64,000 nucleotides of DNA from an uncultured Eubacterium sp. Its GTDB lineage: Bacteria; Bacillota; Clostridia; Lachnospirales; Lachnospiraceae. The stretch spans positions 6,230 through 70,229 of the forward strand of contig CAJUBZ010000003.1 of NCBI GenBank assembly GCA_910584795.1, read 5' to 3'. Under the pieces are notes generated by a model, which was not told where the DNA came from, searched no databases, and saw only the letters and a program-made list of their open reading frames with translations. Of the stretch, positions 33,686 to 43,672 are shown piece by piece (the stretch's first letter is position 1; the number at the start of each line of letters is the position of its first letter). The position numbers were made by a program, and so were the translations under genes.

Positions 33686-33820
33686 CAGTTCAGACATGCA
33701 CAAAGAAAATAAATATTCATAAGAACTGCAAGCAGGACTTTGAATATTTATTTTTCTCTGTATATGGTGAGCCATAACAGCGAGAAGGAGAGTAGCGGAT
33801 TCGAGCGAATGGCTGAACTG
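33686..33820 (+). ncRNA. Structured repeat element, copy 2
   Basis: Lies between greA and lysS. A 13-bp perfect stem (33707-33719 with 33741-33753) encloses a 21-nt core (CTGCAAGCAGGACTT) matching copy 1 at 17 of 21 positions, although the stem arms differ in sequence. The block GGTGAGCCATAACAGCGAG follows at 33766. An outer 8-bp stem CAGTTCAG (33686-33693) with CTGAACTG (33813-33820) closes the element, and GCCAT can pair with ATGGC. The outer stem is weak in copy 1. Confidence 0.6.
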
Positions 33821-33863
33821 TCGTTAATATAATTTAAAATACAATAGATTGAGGAGTAGTAAA

Positions 33864-35411
33864 ATGGCAGAGCAGAATAATAAGAATAATCAGCCACAGG
33901 TAGATGAAAAGCAGCTGCTTAAGGTCCGCCGTGAGAAGTTGGCAGATTTGCAGGAGAGAGGAAAGGATCCTTTTCAGATTACAAAGTATGATGTGACACA
34001 TCATAGTATGGATATAAAGAACAATTTTGATGCATTAGCAGCAGAGCACGATGAAGAAGGTAAATTAATTAAAGATCCTGCAAAATTAGTGTCTATTGCA
34101 GGACGTATTATGTTAAAGCGTGTGATGGGTAAGGCATCTTTTTGTAATGTTCAGGATTTAGAAGGAAATATTCAGGTTTACGTTGCTAGAAATGAAATAT
34201 GTGAAGAACCTTTTGATGAATATAAAGATTTTAAGAAAATGGATATTGGTGATATTGTAGGTATCAAGGGATATCCGTTCAAAACAAAGACAGGCGAGAT
34301 GAGTATTCATGCAACAGAAGTTACATTGCTTACAAAGAGCCTTCAGATTCTTCCAGAAAAGCATCATGGTCTTACCAACACAGATTTAAGATATCGTCAG
34401 AGATATTTAGATTTGATTATGAATCAGGAAGCAAAGGAAGTTTTTGTGAAGCGTTCAAAGATTATCAGTGAAATTCGCAGATACTTAGACGGACAGGGAT
34501 TTATGGAAGTTGAGACACCTATGCTTGTTCACAATGCAGGAGGTGCAGCAGCCCGTCCATTTGAGACTCATTTTAATGCGTTAGATGAAGATGTAAAACT
34601 TCGTATTTCTTTGGAACTTTATCTTAAGAGACTGATTGTTGGTGGTCTTGAAAAGGTATATGAGATTGGAAGAGTATTCCGTAATGAAGGTGTAGATACA
34701 AGACATAATCCTGAATTTACTTTGATGGAATTATATCAGGCATATACAGATTATAATGGAATGATGGATTTGACAGAAAATCTTTACAGACATTTGGCAG
34801 AGTCTGTATGCGGAAGTGCAAAGATTGTTTATAATGGTATCGAGATGGATTTAAGCAAGCCATTTGAAAGACTTACAATGGTAGATGCAGTGAAGAAATA
34901 TGCAGGTGTTGACTGGAATGAAGTAGAGACAGTAGAGCAGGCAAAAGAACTTGCAAAAGAGCACCATATAGAATTTGAAGAGCATCATAAGAAGGGTGAT
35001 ATCTTAAACTTATTCTTTGAAGAGTTTGTAGAGGAACATCTGGTTCAGCCTACATTTATTATGGATCATCCAATTGAGATTTCTCCATTAACAAAGAAGA
35101 AACCGGAGAATCCAGAGTATGTTGAAAGATTTGAGTTCTTTATGAACGGCTGGGAAATGGCCAATGCTTATTCAGAGCTTAACGATCCAATCGACCAGAG
35201 AGAAAGATTTAAGGCTCAGGAAGAGTTGTTAGCGTTAGGTGATGAGGAAGCAAACACAACAGATGAGGACTTTATGAATGCATTAGAAATCGGTATGCCG
35301 CCAACAGGAGGTATCGGATTTGGTATTGACAGAATGTGTATGTTGCTGACCGATTCACAGGCAATTAGGGATGTATTATTGTTCCCGACAATGAAACAGT
35401 TAGATAAATAA
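33864..35411 (+). CDS. lysS: Lysyl-tRNA synthetase, class II
   Basis: Enzyme of 515 aa charging tRNA-Lys. N-terminal OB-fold anticodon-binding domain (~60-165), class II core after it: motif 2 in EIGRVFRNEGVDTRHNPEF near 270, motif 3 in GIGFGIDRMCMLLTD near the end. ATG 33864 follows GAGGAG; the upstream in-frame TTG 33849 lacks a site of its own. Likely co-transcribed with greA if the intervening element lets polymerase through. Confidence 0.97.
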   Translation: MAEQNNKNNQPQVDEKQLLKVRREKLADLQERGKDPFQITKYDVTHHSMDIKNNFDALAAEHDEEGKLIKDPAKLVSIAGRIMLKRVMGKASFCNVQDLEGNIQVYVARNEICEEPFDEYKDFKKMDIGDIVGIKGYPFKTKTGEMSIHATEVTLLTKSLQILPEKHHGLTNTDLRYRQRYLDLIMNQEAKEVFVKRSKIISEIRRYLDGQGFMEVETPMLVHNAGGAAARPFETHFNALDEDVKLRISLELYLKRLIVGGLEKVYEIGRVFRNEGVDTRHNPEFTLMELYQAYTDYNGMMDLTENLYRHLAESVCGSAKIVYNGIEMDLSKPFERLTMVDAVKKYAGVDWNEVETVEQAKELAKEHHIEFEEHHKKGDILNLFFEEFVEEHLVQPTFIMDHPIEISPLTKKKPENPEYVERFEFFMNGWEMANAYSELNDPIDQRERFKAQEELLALGDEEANTTDEDFMNALEIGMPPTGGIGFGIDRMCMLLTDSQAIRDVLLFPTMKQLDK

Positions 35412-35439
35412 AGAAGTTATAGAGTATAATTTCCTTGAA

Positions 35440-35480
35440 AAATTTCTGCTATCCTATTATGTGATAGCGGAAATTTTTTT
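35440..35480 (+). terminator. Terminator of lysS
   Basis: A 13-bp stem (AATTTCTGCTATC with GATAGCGGAAATT) is followed by T7. Confidence 0.9.
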
Positions 35481-35495
35481 GTTTATCGTGTTCTT

Positions 35496-35525
35496 TTGAC
35501 ATCTTTCACAATTACCGACTTATAC
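35496..35525 (+). promoter_or_regulatory. Candidate promoter before the 46-aa ORF
   Basis: TTGACA (35496-35501), 18-bp spacer, TTATAC (35520-35525). It lies in a 394-bp gap whose only candidate gene is the small ORF at 35,573. Confidence 0.5.
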
Positions 35526-35572
35526 ATATAAAATAAACTAAAAATAATATTATATGTTGAAAGGAAATATAA

Positions 35573-35713
35573 ATGAGTAATCGTCATAGATTGTGTTGTG
35601 AAGGTCCGGCCGGATCTCAAGGAGGACGCAAAAATTTAAAAAATAGTTTTGTGTCCTGTCTATTAAAATGCATTACTTTAATTAATATAAAATTTAAGAA
35701 CAGTTCTTTATGA
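35573..35713 (+). CDS. Possible small Cys-containing protein, 46 aa
   Basis: ATG 35573 with AAAGGAA 6 nt upstream, 46 codons to TGA 35711. It begins MSNRHRLCCEGPAG, has a short Gly-rich part and ends with a basic, weakly hydrophobic segment with two further Cys. A promoter precedes it. No relatives recognised, and it may instead be an untranslated RNA: TCCGGCCGGA near 35,608 is palindromic. Confidence 0.3.
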   Translation: MSNRHRLCCEGPAGSQGGRKNLKNSFVSCLLKCITLINIKFKNSSL

Positions 35714-35805
35714 GCATAATAATAACACCTTTATTTTTATTGTGTATAATTAAAAAAATGACTATAATATGCATATAGAAGTACGTTAAAAGGGAGTGAG
35801 ACTTT

Positions 35806-36915
35806 ATGAATCAAAATAAACAAGGGTTTCAAACGATTATTAAAATAATAGGAACCATCCTTGCAGTACTATTATTTATTATCTTAATCTATCTCGCATA
35901 TGTTTTCTTATCATATAGCAGAATCGAAGATAATCAAACATTAACTATTAAGTCACCAAAGAACCGATCAGCAGACTTTGACAGCAGGAAAATGGTGACA
36001 GACAAAACTTATACAGTAGGAACTTACAATGTGGGGTTTGGAGCGTATTTACCTGATTATAGCTTTTTTATGGATGGTGGTAAGTATTCCAGATGTTATA
36101 GTGGCCAGAGTGGTGCAAATGCAATCAAAGGTGCAGCAGGATTGGCACTAAAATATGAGCCTGATTTTATGATGTTTCAGGAGGTGGACAGAGATTCCAC
36201 AAGAAGTTATCATGTCAATCAGGAAAATCTGATAACCGAAGTTTTTAATAATTATTATGAGACCTTCGCAGTAAATTACGATTCAGCATACTTGTTTTAT
36301 CCGTTTAATGAACCGATTGGAGCCTCTTATTCAGGAATTGCATCTTACTCAAAATATAAAATAACAGATTCCCTCAGAAGAAGTCTGCCAATTTCCACAG
36401 GATTTTCAAAATTTCTTGATTTGGACAGATGCTATGCAATTAATCGCGTAGAGGTAGAAAACGGTAAAGACTTGGTTTTAATAAATGTCCACTTATCTGC
36501 CTATGGAAACAGTGATGAAATACGCGAAGGGCAGCTGAAAATGTTATTTGGAGATATGAAAAAAGAAATAGAAAAAGGTAATTACATAATCTGTGGAGGT
36601 GATTTTAATCACGATTTGAAAGCAGATGAAAAAGACAGTGAAAACTGTGAGAGTTGGGCATTTCCATTTCCTAGAAGTAAAATGCCGGAGGGAGTTAGAT
36701 TTGCAATGGATGAATTAGATAAGGAAACAATGGAGAAAATGCCGGAGTCTAACAGAAATAATGACACAGAATACATTCCGGGAAAAACTTATGTATGCAC
36801 ATTAGATGGGTTTATAATTTCTGATAATGTGGAATTGAGAGGTTATCAAGTAGTAGATACAGGTTACGTTTACTCGGACCATCAGCCGGTATTTATGAAC
36901 TTTAAATTAAAATAA
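35806..36915 (+). CDS. Endonuclease/exonuclease/phosphatase family protein, membrane-anchored
   Basis: Protein of 369 aa with one N-terminal membrane helix (~13-36) and an extracellular EEP-fold domain. Metal and catalytic motifs are visible: GTYNVGFG near 71, FQEVDRD near 125, NVHLSAYG near 226, GGDFNHDL near 264, and SDHQPVF near 356. The fold hydrolyses phosphodiesters (nucleic acid, phosphoinositide or sphingomyelin head groups); the substrate cannot be told from sequence. An outward-facing phosphodiesterase is the best description. GGGAGTG precedes ATG 35806; the next gene is 32 bp away. Confidence 0.9.
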   Translation: MNQNKQGFQTIIKIIGTILAVLLFIILIYLAYVFLSYSRIEDNQTLTIKSPKNRSADFDSRKMVTDKTYTVGTYNVGFGAYLPDYSFFMDGGKYSRCYSGQSGANAIKGAAGLALKYEPDFMMFQEVDRDSTRSYHVNQENLITEVFNNYYETFAVNYDSAYLFYPFNEPIGASYSGIASYSKYKITDSLRRSLPISTGFSKFLDLDRCYAINRVEVENGKDLVLINVHLSAYGNSDEIREGQLKMLFGDMKKEIEKGNYIICGGDFNHDLKADEKDSENCESWAFPFPRSKMPEGVRFAMDELDKETMEKMPESNRNNDTEYIPGKTYVCTLDGFIISDNVELRGYQVVDTGYVYSDHQPVFMNFKLK

Positions 36916-36947
36916 TAACAAACAAGATGAAAAGGAGATGAACTATC

Positions 36948-37700
36948 ATGGAAGAAAAAATCAAAGAGAATGTAGTAGAAACTACAGAGGAAAACATGGA
37001 AAACTTAGGACAGGCATTGGAAGAATCTTATGCTTATATGGGCAATGGTGAGTATGATACAGACACATTGCTGGCATGGGAGAAAATTAACCAGTACAAG
37101 GAAACAGGAGAAATTCTGCCGGTCACTGTTTCAGGTATTGTAAACAAAGGTGTCATTGCTTTAGTTGAAGGTGTTCGTGGATTTATACCTGTCAGCAGAC
37201 TGGATATCAATCATGTAGAAGATACAAATGTCTGGCTTGGAAGAGATATCAGAGTACGTGTTATTGAAGCTGATATGGAAAAAAGCAAACTGGTACTGTC
37301 AGCAAGAGAAATTTTGAGGGAAGAATCAGCAGCAGCCAGAAAGGCGCAGAAGGAGATGGCTGTTTCTAAGATAGAAGTGGGCTCTATTGTGGAAGGTAAA
37401 GTTGAATCTCTTCAGACTTATGGAGCATTTGTAGATTTAGGAAATGATGTAACCGGTCTGGTACATGTTTCTCAGATTTCAACCAGTCATATCAAGTCGC
37501 CTAAAGAGGTTTTAGAAGTGGGGCAGATGGTTCAGGCTAAGGTAATTAAAAATGAAAATGGAAAAATAAGTCTGAGTATCAGGGACGTACTTGAAGCGCA
37601 ACGTGTACAGGAGGAAGAAGAAATAAAGAACAATATTCCTGTAGTTGAAAATATTGGAACATCTTTAGAAAGCTTATTAAAAGGATTAAAATTGGACTAA
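36948..37700 (+). CDS. S1 RNA-binding domain protein (two S1 repeats)
   Basis: Protein of 250 aa with two S1 domains, ~55-122 (GIVNKGVIALVEGVRGFIPVS) and ~142-212 (GSIVEGKVESLQTYGAFVDLG then VTGLVHVSQIS), and acidic ends. It resembles the short RpsA-like or general-stress-protein-13-like proteins of Clostridia. It should bind single-stranded RNA on the ribosome or mRNA. AAAGGAG precedes ATG 36948. It may share a transcript with the preceding EEP gene. Confidence 0.9.
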   Translation: MEEKIKENVVETTEENMENLGQALEESYAYMGNGEYDTDTLLAWEKINQYKETGEILPVTVSGIVNKGVIALVEGVRGFIPVSRLDINHVEDTNVWLGRDIRVRVIEADMEKSKLVLSAREILREESAAARKAQKEMAVSKIEVGSIVEGKVESLQTYGAFVDLGNDVTGLVHVSQISTSHIKSPKEVLEVGQMVQAKVIKNENGKISLSIRDVLEAQRVQEEEEIKNNIPVVENIGTSLESLLKGLKLD

Positions 37701-37705
37701 AAAAC

Positions 37706-37745
37706 GAGAAAAATGTAATAAAAATTGTTCAAAAAAAACGTTTCA
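37706..37745 (+). promoter_or_regulatory. Shared upstream motif, chitinase
   Basis: GAGAAAAATGTA (37706-37717) and C-A8-CGTTTCA (37730-37745) stand upstream of the chitinase. The same two blocks precede the subtilisin at 43,894. The second resembles half of a catabolite-response (cre) or LacI-family operator. Confidence 0.5.
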
Positions 37746-37838
37746 TAAATATAAGTACCAAAAATAAAAAATGGCTCCTTAGGTTATATATGGGTCGAAT
37801 GGTATCATTTGCATATTAATTATTGAAAGGGGAATTAT

Positions 37839-40800
37839 ATGCAAATTACAAAAAGAATTAGTGGTATTTTAATGGCGCTTATTATGGTGATTAATTTATT
37901 GACCGGATATACAGCACCCGTAGATGCCAGTGAGGTGAAACGAAACACAAAAGAGGTACCATATCGAAATGTTATGTACTATGGTGAGTGGTCTATTTAT
38001 GCAGGACAAAAGAATTTTACACCGGACAAGATTGACGGTAGCTTAATTACACATTTAAATTTTGCGTTTATGGATGTGGATGCAGACGGAAACTTAAATG
38101 TTTGCGATTCATGGGCAGATTACGAAAATCCAAATGTAGGGTATTCTGTAGGGTACGACAGTTTATACAGTGGAGTATTGGGAGCAATGCTTTTATTAAG
38201 AAACAAATACCCGAATATGAAAATTGGTATTTCTGTTGGCGGATGGACTAGATCCGGTGATTTTCCAAAGCTTGCAGCTAAGGCAGAATCAAGAGAGAAT
38301 TTTGCAAAGAATATCGCAAAATTTATTCACTATTACGGATATGATTTTGTAGATATCGACTGGGAATATCCTACAGCAGACAGAGATCCGGATCCAAATG
38401 GAAATGGTGTTACAGTAGATAAGGGATGTAAGGGTTCTGAAGCTGATACAAGAAACTTCACACTTCTTATGCAGGCCATTAGAGAACAATTAGATTATTA
38501 TGGTACTGTGGATGGAAAATATTATGAATTATCATGTGCAATGTCAGCATCACCGGCAATGATGTCAAAGATAGAATACGATAAAGTTTTGGAAATTGTG
38601 GATTTTGCAAATATGATGACATATGATTTAAACGGTGCATGGAATGGTTATACAGGACATCAGACAGCACTTTATACCAATGATTCATATGATCATGAAA
38701 CGCAGAAGGATGGACAGTTTTCGGTTGATACATGTATAAAGTATCTGGAAGATACATATGGCAATAACATTGATTATTCAAAGATTGTAGTAGGTGTTGC
38801 ACCATATACAAGAGGCTGGGCAGGCGTTAAAACGGATGGTAAAGATCCTAAAAATCCGGGACTGTATGCTACTGCAGAGCCAAACAGTGTGAAAGCACCG
38901 GATGGTACGACATCGGGAACATTTGCTTATGGAGATATTGATTCTCTGATAAGTAAATATAACTTAAAAGAATACTATGATGAAACAGCACAGGCTGCAT
39001 ATTATTACAGTGCAGATACAGGCTACTTTTTTACCTGTGATAATGAGAGATCTGTTGCAGCAAAAGGTCAGTATGTCAGAGAAAAACATCTTGGCGGGCT
39101 GATTTCATGGATGGCATCACTGGACAGCACAAGCTCTGTTACCAAAACAATGAAGAAAGCTTTATATGGTGATTCTTCAATTCCTACGGAAAAGATTATC
39201 GTACCGGAAAAAGAAAACGTTTCTATTGACGTGAGTGTTTCAGGTAACACATATACATTTACAGTAAAAAATAATAATAGTCTTGTGGAATCAAGTGCGG
39301 CAACACTTCCGGGGAGTGGAGATAAGCCGGCATTGCCACAGGCCGAAAAGTTTGGAAAATCTGTAGTTTATCCTAGATTTTATTTTAAGACAAAAAGTGG
39401 TGAAATTCTCACAGGAGATTATAGTTCCGGTGGTACGATTACATCAAGTGATGGTTATACAATTATTACTCCTCCTGAATGGTCAGGAAAAACATTAGAG
39501 CCTGGTGCTACAATGACATTTACATTGAAATCTTCTACGACAGCAGATAAAGCGAATATTGCGCAGGTTTTAATGACAACGAGAGCTGTTTCAGCAGGCG
39601 AGGAATTAGGAACTACGGTTTTATATAGTGATTCCAGCGAAATTACTACAACAAAGGTACCGTCAGTTACAACGAAAAAAGAGGAAACGACAACGAAGAC
39701 TCCGGAAGTTACAACGAAAAAAGAGGAAACGACAACGAAGACTCCGGTAGTCACAACAAAAAATGAAACAACAAAGGCGCCGGTAACGACAACGAAAAAG
39801 GAGCCGGATACAACAAAGGTACAGGCAACTACAGGTTCCACAGTAGGAACAGGAAGTTATCCTGCATGGTCACCAAATAATGTGGCTTATGCTTTAGGAG
39901 CAATTGTTTCTTATAATGGCAAAGTGTATGAATGTACATATGCACATAATTCTAATGTGGCATGGACACCTACCGAAGCTTTCACGCTTTGGAAGGAAAG
40001 AGCAGATTTGATTCATATTGAGACAACAGGAAGTTCAACGGATCCGGGTCATGAAGAAACTACAACAGTAAATAATTATACTGTTAATACAACTTTACCA
40101 GAGCATATGGTAACAGGTTATTGGCATAATTTCTTAAATGGTTCATCTGCATTAAAATTATCAGATGTACCTTCATACTATGATATGATTTGTGTATCAT
40201 TTGCAAATTCATCAACGGTACCGGGCAAAGTTACATTTGAACTGGATAAAGATTTGTCTAATGCATTGGGTGGTTATACGAAAGCACAGTTTATTCAGGA
40301 AATTAAAGACCTGAAAGAGAAGGGACAACATGTTATCATTTCGGTTGGTGGTGCAGAAGGAACTACATATATCAATGATGCAGCCTCATCAGAACAGTTT
40401 GCCTCAAGTCTGATATCAATGATTGAGGAATATGGATTCGAAGGTGTTGATATTGATTTTGAGGGAGCAGCAGTATCAGGAACAAATTATATTGCCAGTG
40501 CGTTGAGAAAGGTTCACAATCATTTTGGCGATAACTTTATTATAACAATGGCGCCTGAGACATATTATATTCAGACAGACAGATTATCAGCAAATGATAT
40601 TACAACAGCGTATTATCGACTGGCACTGGAAATAAAAGATATTTTAACAATTTGTTATCCACAGTTTTATAATTCTGGTGGAATGATTGGATATGGTGGA
40701 GCGAACGTAAATCCGGGAAATGCAGATTTCCTTACATCATTATCTACGCTTTTATTGGAAGGTGGTTTAAGACCGGATCAGGTTGCAATTGGTGTTCCTT

Positions 40801-43661
40801 CAACATCAAAGGCCGCAGGCAGTGGATATGTTGAGCCTGGTGTAGTATCAACAGCAGTAAATTCATTAGTATATAAGAGAAGTTCGGGTTCATTTACACC
40901 TCCAAATGCGTATCCTACATTACGTGGTGTTATGACATGGTCTATTAACTGGGATGCGACGAATGGTTATGCGTGGGCAAAAGCAATGGATTCGTTGATG
41001 GATTCACTGCCAAAGTCAGGTGTTACAACCACAACAAAGGAACCGACCACAACAAAAACACAGACAACTACAACAATACAACAGCCAACAACGGTAGAAG
41101 CAGATACAACAAAGAATATTGTTCAGAGACCATCTGCACCAACGGGATTGACATATGCAGGGAATGCAGATCTGCCAAATTATTTTGCATGGACGGCAGC
41201 AGCAGAGGCAGAATCCTATAAGGTATACGTGAATGGAAATTATGCTGCAACAGTAATCAGTGAAAGCGTAAGTCTGGATTCAAAATTCTTTCCATCAGAG
41301 GGGACTTATACGATTGGTGTAAGTGCTGTAAACGAAGGTGGAGAGTCAGAGCAGACAACAATTTCTTATATTGTAAAAGGTAGTGATGTTACTACTTCTC
41401 CGGTAGAAACTACAGAGGAGACTACAACGAAAGTTGTAAAACCGGGAAATAAAAAGGCACCGGTATTGATTGGCTATTATCATACATGGCATAATTCAGG
41501 AAATCCATTTATTAAATTAAGGGATGTCGACAGTAATTGGGATATTATCAATATATCTTTTGCAGAGCCGGTTTCAGCTGGCAGCACAGATGGTAAAATG
41601 CAGTTTAATATCTCCGGATTGACATCAGATTACACAAAGAATGATTTTAAGGCAGATATTAAAGCACTGCAGGCTAAGGGAAAGAAGATTGTATTATCCA
41701 TTGGCGGTTATGAGGGATATTTTTCTTTGAATTCAGAAGGGGCAATCAACCAGTTTGTCAATGATATTAAGTCCTTTGTCAATGAATATGGATTTGATGG
41801 TATTGATATTGATTTAGAACAGTCTTCGGTTAATTTCAGCCAGGGAAATGATAAAGATATCAGACAGATTACTTCACCACAGTTAAAGAATATGACAACT
41901 GCTATAAGAAGGATTGTCAGCAGTTATGGTAAAGAGTTTATTTTATCCTGGGCACCGGAAACATTTTACATGCAGATGGGATACACTTATTATGCAGGCA
42001 TTAATCAGTGGTGTGATCCCAGAGCAGGTTCATATCTTCCAATGATTAATGCATTGAGAGATATTACGACATTTGTTCATGTTCAGTTATATAATTCTAT
42101 CGCAATTACAGCTCCGGATGGAAAATCATACAGTATGGGAAATAAAGAGGCAGTTGTAGCGATGTGCAAAATGTTATTAGATGGTTTCCATGTTGGAGAA
42201 GGAGTCGGAGTGGCACCGACAGATGCCACATGGTTTGCACCACTTAGAGCGGATCAGGTTGTTATTGGTGTTCCGTCATCAGCGAATGCAGCAGGAAGCG
42301 GACAAATCTCCAATACTGAGTTACAGGCAGCTTTTACAGAACTTAATAATGCTTATCCGGGAATGGGTGGAATTATGACATGGTCTATTAACTGGGATAA
42401 TGCACAGAATAATAATAGTTTTGCAAGAGAGAATAAAGCGTTTTTATCTAAGTTTGGAAACGGTGAAGTACCAACGATAGAGACAACGACACAGCAGGTG
42501 GCAACAGAGACACCAACGACAGAGAGACCTACACAGCAGGTAACAACAGAGACACCAACGACAGAGAAACAGACAGAGGCACCAACCACTGAAAAACCGA
42601 CAGTTGTACCGACTGAAAAGCCAACAGAGGAGAAAACAACTGAGGCTCCAACGAGTGGAAGTGTAGAGTGGAAAGCTGTTCCGGGAAGCAGTACAATATT
42701 CTATAATGCAAATCATACATTATCAGGAATTGTAAATGTTCAAAAACCTGGCTTTGCAGCAGAAGAAGGAATTTATGTAACTGTACCTGCGGGCATTAGT
42801 AAGGTGAAAGTGAATGGAATAGAAACATCAGGTTCAGCCATTCAGGGAGCTGGAGCGGTTATTTATTTGTCAGCGTTAAATAAACAATTAAATGTAATCG
42901 AAATTGAATATGCTGGTGGAAAGGGTGAAATTCTATTTAAGAATACAGCAATGGGTGAAGCGGATATAACAACAAAACCGATAGAATCTGTTACTCAAGA
43001 TCAGATTACAGAAAAACCTACATCAGCACCAACACAGGAGGTGATTACAGAAACAACGGTTGAGATACCAACGGAGATACCAACACATGATATCGATGTT
43101 AAAGCACCATCAGCGGTTACCGGACTGACACATGCACCTGCTGGAGATGGTTCTCTTCCTTATTACTTTGCATGGGCGGGTGTCAGTGAAGCAACACATT
43201 ATAATTTTTATATTAATGGAAAATATGTAGGAAGTAGTACATATGCTGCATATAATGCTGAGAAATTTTTTAAGGATGTAAAAGATGGCAACTATACCAT
43301 TGGAGTTACAGCGGTAAATGACGGTGGAGAATCGAAAATTATAACAATTCAATTTAAAAAAGAATCACCGAAAATGATGGCAAGAAGTACTATGGAGACT
43401 TCTCAGGTTTTAGCAGCAGGAAAAAAGAATTCTGCCAAAAAGATAAATATAACTTTTAGGAGTGTTAAAGGAGCAGAAAAGTACCAGATTCAAATTGCTA
43501 AAAATAAAAAGTTTAAAAAACTTCTTGTAAAAAAAGTTGTAAAAAAATGTAAACTAATTATAAAAAATAAAAAATTTGCTTTTAAGAAAAAATTGTATGT
43601 AAGAGTACGGGTGAAAGGAGCAAAAATCTGGTCTAAAACAAAAAGAGTTAAAATAAAGTAA
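37839..43661 (+). CDS. Giant secreted chitinase with three GH18 domains
   Basis: Secreted protein of 1,940 aa. Order: signal peptide ~1-31; GH18-1 ~42-445 (DIDWEYP, acid Glu176); beta module ~455-605; Thr-rich linker; CBM5/12 ~670-720 (YPAWSPNNVAYALG, W-rich); GH18-2 ~750-1065 (VDIDFE, Glu875); linker; FN3-like ~1085-1185; GH18-3 ~1210-1545 (IDIDLE, Glu1327); Pro/Thr linker; beta module ~1625-1720; FN3-like ~1775-1850; Lys-rich C-terminal domain ~1860-1940. All three DxDxE motifs are intact. GH18-1 is of a different subtype from 2 and 3, so complementary cuts on chitin are likely. AAAGGGG precedes ATG 37839; no sortase signal. Confidence 0.95.
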   Translation: MQITKRISGILMALIMVINLLTGYTAPVDASEVKRNTKEVPYRNVMYYGEWSIYAGQKNFTPDKIDGSLITHLNFAFMDVDADGNLNVCDSWADYENPNVGYSVGYDSLYSGVLGAMLLLRNKYPNMKIGISVGGWTRSGDFPKLAAKAESRENFAKNIAKFIHYYGYDFVDIDWEYPTADRDPDPNGNGVTVDKGCKGSEADTRNFTLLMQAIREQLDYYGTVDGKYYELSCAMSASPAMMSKIEYDKVLEIVDFANMMTYDLNGAWNGYTGHQTALYTNDSYDHETQKDGQFSVDTCIKYLEDTYGNNIDYSKIVVGVAPYTRGWAGVKTDGKDPKNPGLYATAEPNSVKAPDGTTSGTFAYGDIDSLISKYNLKEYYDETAQAAYYYSADTGYFFTCDNERSVAAKGQYVREKHLGGLISWMASLDSTSSVTKTMKKALYGDSSIPTEKIIVPEKENVSIDVSVSGNTYTFTVKNNNSLVESSAATLPGSGDKPALPQAEKFGKSVVYPRFYFKTKSGEILTGDYSSGGTITSSDGYTIITPPEWSGKTLEPGATMTFTLKSSTTADKANIAQVLMTTRAVSAGEELGTTVLYSDSSEITTTKVPSVTTKKEETTTKTPEVTTKKEETTTKTPVVTTKNETTKAPVTTTKKEPDTTKVQATTGSTVGTGSYPAWSPNNVAYALGAIVSYNGKVYECTYAHNSNVAWTPTEAFTLWKERADLIHIETTGSSTDPGHEETTTVNNYTVNTTLPEHMVTGYWHNFLNGSSALKLSDVPSYYDMICVSFANSSTVPGKVTFELDKDLSNALGGYTKAQFIQEIKDLKEKGQHVIISVGGAEGTTYINDAASSEQFASSLISMIEEYGFEGVDIDFEGAAVSGTNYIASALRKVHNHFGDNFIITMAPETYYIQTDRLSANDITTAYYRLALEIKDILTICYPQFYNSGGMIGYGGANVNPGNADFLTSLSTLLLEGGLRPDQVAIGVPSTSKAAGSGYVEPGVVSTAVNSLVYKRSSGSFTPPNAYPTLRGVMTWSINWDATNGYAWAKAMDSLMDSLPKSGVTTTTKEPTTTKTQTTTTIQQPTTVEADTTKNIVQRPSAPTGLTYAGNADLPNYFAWTAAAEAESYKVYVNGNYAATVISESVSLDSKFFPSEGTYTIGVSAVNEGGESEQTTISYIVKGSDVTTSPVETTEETTTKVVKPGNKKAPVLIGYYHTWHNSGNPFIKLRDVDSNWDIINISFAEPVSAGSTDGKMQFNISGLTSDYTKNDFKADIKALQAKGKKIVLSIGGYEGYFSLNSEGAINQFVNDIKSFVNEYGFDGIDIDLEQSSVNFSQGNDKDIRQITSPQLKNMTTAIRRIVSSYGKEFILSWAPETFYMQMGYTYYAGINQWCDPRAGSYLPMINALRDITTFVHVQLYNSIAITAPDGKSYSMGNKEAVVAMCKMLLDGFHVGEGVGVAPTDATWFAPLRADQVVIGVPSSANAAGSGQISNTELQAAFTELNNAYPGMGGIMTWSINWDNAQNNNSFARENKAFLSKFGNGEVPTIETTTQQVATETPTTERPTQQVTTETPTTEKQTEAPTTEKPTVVPTEKPTEEKTTEAPTSGSVEWKAVPGSSTIFYNANHTLSGIVNVQKPGFAAEEGIYVTVPAGISKVKVNGIETSGSAIQGAGAVIYLSALNKQLNVIEIEYAGGKGEILFKNTAMGEADITTKPIESVTQDQITEKPTSAPTQEVITETTVEIPTEIPTHDIDVKAPSAVTGLTHAPAGDGSLPYYFAWAGVSEATHYNFYINGKYVGSSTYAAYNAEKFFKDVKDGNYTIGVTAVNDGGESKIITIQFKKESPKMMARSTMETSQVLAAGKKNSAKKINITFRSVKGAEKYQIQIAKNKKFKKLLVKKVVKKCKLIIKNKKFAFKKKLYVRVRVKGAKIWSKTKRVKIK

Positions 43662-43672
43662 GTATTTAATTG

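Noticed and set aside
39455..39841. Reverse-strand Val/Thr-rich frame in the chitinase linker
   Set aside because: A mirror of the Thr-rich linker codons; no start signals.
39640..39850. Short direct repeats in Thr-codon stretches resembling a CRISPR array
   Set aside because: They are in-frame Thr/Lys/Glu linker codons inside the chitinase, with no spacers and no cas genes nearby.
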